A stretch of 11,181 nucleotides of DNA from Pleurotus djamor. Taxonomy: Eukaryota; Basidiomycota; Agaricomycetes; Agaricales; Pleurotaceae. The position numbers and the translations under genes are program-made. Of the stretch, positions 6,991 through 11,181 are shown piece after piece. The notes beneath the pieces were generated by a model. That model was not told the origin of the DNA, made no database searches, and saw nothing but the letters and a program-made list of their open reading frames with translations. Location: positions 1-11,181 of the forward strand of contig JAPEVF010001312.1 of NCBI GenBank assembly GCA_029747585.1, given 5' to 3'. Within the stretch, counting starts at the first letter, position 1; the number at the start of each line of letters is the position of its first letter.

Positions 6991-7651
6991 ATCTCGAGGG
7001 CTCTACTCGATTAGCCATGCCTGAATAATTGAATTGTGAAGACCGTTTCGTTATCGCGGGGGCTTTTTGTGGAATAAGCACCGACCTTATCGCTACTTCC
7101 CGAATCGTGACCTACGCGGTGTGAAAAAACCCTCACGACCACCTTGTCCGCACCCTAGCTGAGTCCAGGACAACGGTGTGTACCAGGAAGTACCATTATC
7201 CAGCAAGTGAGTAGTTCTAGTGTCCGTTTCGCAAACTTGGGACAAGGGAACCCGACATCGGTTCGAGGTGGCCCCTCGGGCGATGCCGAATTTATCGGCC
7301 TTTCTTTCTCCTTCAACCAACTACACATCGAACATCGCCCATGCCTTGTTTCAAATTCATGTCTGACCGTTTGTTTACCTGTACAGGGTTCAAAAGTACG
7401 CCAACGGGGTATTCTTATCTCGCCGATTTGTCGAGTATTACTCTAACCGTCGGCGCTATGCTTTCTCCTTTTACGTCTCGGTGGGTGAGCAGGACATGGC
7501 ACTGAGCAGGCGTTGCACTTGCGCGACATTGCGACTCGGATGTTGTTTTCTAGCTGGATATGGCTTGGAGCTGCTTTTGGAGTTGCTTCGGAGTCTCAAG
7601 CCCTCCTGTGAAGGTGACGAGGTGCGTGTGGGGATCATCTGGAGTTAATGG
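6991..7651. other. No gene recognised
   Basis: The base composition changes here from pyrimidine-rich to balanced. Short open frames of 69-79 codons exist on both strands but have no codon bias, recognisable motif or consistent splice signals. A GTGAGT at 7206-7211 has no supported partner. Confidence 0.4.
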
Positions 7652-8658
7652 ATGTCCACCAAGTTAGATAAAACGCCTAGTGAGTCAGTCACTGTCACTC
7701 CAATTCCACGCTCCTTGGACTGTGGCAATAAGAATTTGTCTGATTCCGGAGTCATTCTAGGAAAGAAGTTCATGGAACGTTGGAACTCATTTGAGATCTA
7801 TGTCATGCCGTGGAATGCGTAAGCCTGTCTTACGGTCTCACCAACGCTGGACTTACTCATCCTAGGTTAGCTAGGGCTATGGATCGCACACTGCGCCCCA
7901 TTTCCAGTTCCAAAATAGCGTGCGTGGACCTGAATAAGCCTCTCCACCGAAGCCTTTCATCACTCAAATATTAACTCTAGGCAGCGTTCCCACCAGGTAA
8001 GCTATCATCATCCTATCCTTCCGTATGAATGAACCTCGCAACATGGTCTTCAGTAATGGAGAAACTGCGGGAATAAGGCATAAGAACATGCGCTTGAGCG
8101 GTGTTTAAGGTTCGTTTCGTGTTTCCGTTATGTTTCCGTCATATGTTATGTTATGCCGTCTTCTTGAAATAGGAAGTCGACGGCGAAATCGACGGCTGCT
8201 TCTCGCCCCACCGAGCTGGTTCTCGGTGAAGTGGAGAAATTGGATCATGCCCAGTATATCCAGAGTAAGCACCGCCTAACTAGCGTTCGACAGAATCAAC
8301 CTCCATGAATCACCGTAGCGTGAAACGACTGCTATTCCACTACACATACGAGCGGTCATTACCACCCTATGACTTACAAAGCACCCACAGCAGGATGTTC
8401 CAGAATGATAACATACCCAAACTGGATTATGACTTCTAGCCCGCCGTTTGTTCATTTTCCCCGTTAATTAAATCTGATCCGATATTACCCACATCTTAGG
8501 TATTCTCGAAACATAGGCCTACAGCAACCTACGACATCGCTGACTCGGGAACGCCTTGAAGGCTCAAAGTCTCGAAGAGACCTGAGGCGGACCGTTTGGG
8601 ACTGAAACATTCCAGTTTCACTTCCAGCTGTTTCCCGAAAGGCGACAAAGCATCAAAC
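7652..8658 (+). pseudogene. Possible broken multi-intron gene (unrecognised)
   Basis: An ATG at 7652, directly after in-frame TAA TGG, opens 55 codons. Seven segments (7652-7818, 7866-7919, 7981-7996, 8054-8109, 8173-8264, 8319-8445, 8500-8658) can be joined by six introns of 47-63 bases. Donors are GTAAGC three times, GTGCGT, GTTCGT and GTTTGT, and all acceptors end in AG. The phases agree at all six joins, but the frame has stops at 8054, 8081, 8321 and 8603. One part (8173-8264) reads as a clean 30-codon Lys/Ser/Ala then Glu/Leu-rich stretch. A further GTATGT...TTAG intron-like stretch (8659-8726) leads to an open frame in another phase. Third-position bias is absent. I chose the splice sites by eye, so chance is a serious alternative. 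Confidence 0.22.
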
Positions 8659-8726
8659 GTATGTTGTTGGTTCATATAATCCGAATATGGTCACTTTTGA
8701 CCAAGCACGTCCTTATCTCACCTTAG

Positions 8727-10567
8727 GCTCCTGCGCGTATAGAATATACCTTCAAGCCTTCCACCTGGCTTCATGACCGATCCGGAGATCGCTGTGTTCC
8801 CTGTTCGCCTGCACAAGGTCGCGTAGGCTCGAATAGCTTTGCTGTTCCAGTCATTGATTCATTTGACTCAGGTAAATCACGAGCCTCACCGTATTCACGA
8901 AGATCCCAAACACCCAATGGTCCGTTCCGCTTTTCCATGACCGCCGAATTGCCCAAATACAACGGATCGAAACATACAGTCATGTCTGCACCCGCGTAGC
9001 CATTGATCCAAACCGCATGTAAGGCTGTTCCTCTCACACGGTGCCCGTGAACTCACCTAGTAGAATAGGTTCTCCCTGTCTGATCAATGTTTTGAACAGC
9101 AAAGCGCAGACCGTATCAGACCTGTGGCAGGCGCGTTGTATGACGGGACATCAAATTCAAATCCAACTACAGTTGCCCGTCAGCTAAGTCTTCGCTAAGC
9201 CCCACTTCACGATCATGTCCTTTCGCATCTAACGTCCACCCGGTATGTTTCTATTGCCGCAGACGCTGAGATGCATCCGCGTACGAGAAAATGACAATGA
9301 CGGGTAGGAACAGCAAAACACGCTTTCTTTCTGTTGACCGCCCACCTAGACAGCATTTCAAACGCTCAAGGCGTCTCTTTCACCTCTTTCACTTGCTCGC
9401 ACTCACCCTGTCCAAATCCCAGGGCCGGAATCACTCCCAATCGCGCTCTCTGGATCTCGTCACCCCCTCTTATCACTCGTGGTCGCCCCATCCAGTTCGG
9501 TCATAACTCTACCGTGGACACTACTCATTCTGGTCAATGACGCGACTCATTGAGAACAGCGCCTGCCGCCACGGCGGACTTTCTCATGGAGCTCTAGCTC
9601 TCAGGCTCGGCATAACGTACAGCGAACGACATCTAGACAGCTTTTCAACACGAGTGACGTCGGCTTAGCGCCTCAACCCACGAACATACCGGGTTCCAAT
9701 TCCGTCTGATCGAAACTAAATGAAAATCAGACACAAGTTGTTGTTCATGATGGCTCCTCTGCTCTATGTGCAATTCCGTTCTTCCTTCTTTGTTCTCACA
9801 CGCGCTAACTCTTGGCAGTACGCGCTCATGCCTTGAGCCTCGACTCGAGCTTCTAGGATGGAAGACCCTGGGTTTCCTCCATTTGGTGGCGGAACGATGG
9901 AAATTGGAACGACCACGGCGTGACGTCGAGAAAACATAGGATGCTATGGCCACGCTGATGAGCTATTTTGGGGTGCCCGAGGTTGTATAAGGGTAAGCAT
10001 AACTTAGCTACTCGGCGGTGATACTCGATGAATGAACACAAACAAAGCATTGCATAGGCTTCCTCGATCTGGCCCCGAATCGAGGGAATACAACCTCTGT
10101 GAAATGCACATGCCTATGGTGTTTCACGCCATTCCCTCAAGAACCTTCCGATTTCCACGCAAATGAGAAACCAAGAACCTGATTGTCACGCATGGGACAC
10201 CGGGAATGTACTACTCGAGCACAGCCCAGTGACACAAGAGTAGAGGAGTCTAACCGTAGATCGGAGTTCTTTGGATGGGTTCCATTGAGCCCGTGACCAA
10301 CCATCGACATGATTTGTTATGTTCTTGGTTTAGTTTCCGTATCTCGCCACTGATTCTGCTTTAGAACCACATACGCGGCGCCGCCACACCATGCTGTCTG
10401 GCGTAGCAGTGTCTTCGACCCTCTTGAAATGTAACTCATTTACGGTGAGGGTCGTTGTGCGTTCTAAACGGCGTATACATGTTGTAAGCTGAAGCGCCGA
10501 TTATGGAGTGTGTTTTTAGACCGTGTTGTCTCCCCAGACCCTCGGTCCGGTGATTTCAAGGGTCGCC
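8727..10567. other. No gene recognised; balanced-composition DNA
   Basis: The plus strand is open for 90 codons from 8727 to 8996, and an 88-codon frame lies opposite on the minus strand (8771-9037). Neither shows a motif or codon bias. Other frames here (plus 9291-9506, minus 9645-9953 and minus 9853-10050) are of lengths expected by chance. The block could be degenerate transposon or old intergenic DNA. No terminal repeats or transposase motifs were seen. Confidence 0.4.
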
Positions 10568-10740
10568 ATGGGCCTTCTAAGTTCTCCGGCCGAGAAGATC
10601 AAAGACGGTATGTTTTCAATTACTACTAATCACCTCCCTCGACCCGAATAGCGTCAAATTCCGAATTGCAGAGAGAAGGCTGGGAGATGACGCGAGACGG
10701 TGCACGGAAACAAACGAAACGAGTATACCAATGTGGTTAG
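10568..10740 (+). CDS. Possible small split coding unit, or start of an unresolved gene
   Basis: The ATG lies in a strong fungal context (GTCGCCATGG) and opens 13 codons reading M-G-L-L-S-S-P-A-E-K-I-K-D. A textbook 44-base intron follows (10608-10651), with GTATGT donor, TACTAAT-type branch site at 10624-10630 and ATAG acceptor. Joining G|CG continues to TAG at 10738-10740, giving 42 residues rich in Lys, Arg and Glu. There is no recognisable domain. The intron signals are the best in this half of the window, but the product is tiny; the true gene may have a different second exon, or the match may be chance. Confidence 0.25.
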
Positions 10741-11181
10741 TTAGACCGAAGCGGCGGTGATATCTGATATGTTTCAAGGTGGTCGATGGGAGGGGACTTG
10801 ATGGGGATGTAATGGGTGTGGGACGAGATGCTCTCTAGACTAGAGTATGGCGTATCCGTGCTTGGCGAACGGATGATGTCGTTCTTTATGAAATTGGCGG
10901 TGGAAACACCTTGTTCTTGGAAAAGAAGAGAATCAGAGGGGCGAGAAGGCGATAGATGGAGGGAGTACTACGTACATCCAAATCTCCGTGACGCTATGAT
11001 CGAACGGTTGATGGGGTATAGTGTTGAGTAACGATATGAATGATGGGGTATGATGTATATGATGATCTCTCACCTTCAGCAATTATCTAGCCTTCCTCTG
11101 AACCGCCTCGACAATCCACCCTGAGAGTGATTATCATGGACTCACTGATAACAATGTCCTCAGATCGCAGCATCTAAACAT
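10741..11181. other. Purine-rich right end, no supported gene
   Basis: The plus strand is rich in G and A from about 10650 to 11060, the reverse of the first 7 kb. A 71-codon plus-strand open frame (10816-11031) is favoured by this composition and has no known motif. The pattern would fit the flank of a minus-strand gene beyond the right edge, which cannot be tested here. Confidence 0.35.

Noticed and set aside
8771..9037. Minus-strand 88-codon open frame, with possible GTGAGT and GTGAGG donors nearby
   Set aside because: A plus-strand frame of 90 codons covers the same DNA equally well; lengths are within chance for this amount of sequence and no motif was recognised.
9340..9650. Repeated CTAGACAGC-TTTCAA word at about 9347 and 9634
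   Set aside because: Similarity covers fewer than 20 bases and does not extend on either side; compatible with chance.
9680..9720. tRNA-like T-arm (GGGTTCCAATTCC)
   Set aside because: No matching acceptor stem, D-arm or anticodon arm could be placed upstream.
9645..9953. Minus-strand 102-codon open frame
   Set aside because: Ser/Arg-rich with no motif, no codon bias and no neighbouring splice signals; a few frames this long are expected by chance in 4 kb.
11083..11120. Minus-strand segment that could be the C-terminal end of a gene beyond the right edge
   Set aside because: Only about 12 codons are open before TAA, with an upstream in-frame stop and a very short possible intron; not supportable from the window.

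Overview
The window looks like nuclear DNA from a filamentous fungus, most likely a basidiomycete (Agaricomycotina). The reasons are GTGAGT/GTAAGT introns of 72-105 bases with CTGAC/CTGAT branch sites and TAG acceptors, exons rich in Ser, Pro, His and Gln low-complexity sequence, and pyrimidine-rich non-coding DNA. No bacterial operon, ribosome-binding sites, tRNA, rRNA or CRISPR array was seen. Two single ambiguous bases (2110 and 4647) mark a draft assembly.

Positions 1-5767 hold one large plus-strand gene whose 5' end lies outside the window. Six exons (1-37, 1156-2058, 3241-3405, 3511-4641, 4738-5478, 5551-5767) join in frame into about 1063 visible residues. The protein carries four copies of a Cys/His module with the core C-x2-C-x(14 or 19)-H-x3-C, preceded by a charged helix-like lead and ending in W-x2-H-R-x2-C. 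The first copy is cut by the window edge. The copies are separated by long disordered segments and followed by an acidic tail and a compact C-terminal segment. I cannot match the module to a named family. A nuclear, nucleic-acid or chromatin-related role is inference from the putative zinc ligands, basic clusters and disordered regions.

The gene layout is its most unusual property. Each module sits at the 3' end of its own exon, every visible intron is phase 2, and two of the five introns (38-1155 and 2059-3240) exceed 1.1 kb while the other three are about 100 bases or less. The long introns hold hexamer and octamer repeats, a pair of inverted repeats with an E-box, long A-poor open frames, and a promoter-like block just before exon 3.

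Positions 5768 to about 6990 are pyrimidine-rich 3' flank, probably 3' UTR and terminator DNA. From about 7.0 kb the base composition becomes balanced and there is no convincing intact gene. A chain of small open segments joined by canonical-looking 47-63-base introns (7652-8658) may be a broken gene, and 10568-10740 may be a small split coding unit. Both are low confidence. From about 10650 to 11060 the plus strand becomes purine-rich, which would suit the downstream flank of a minus-strand gene beyond the right edge.
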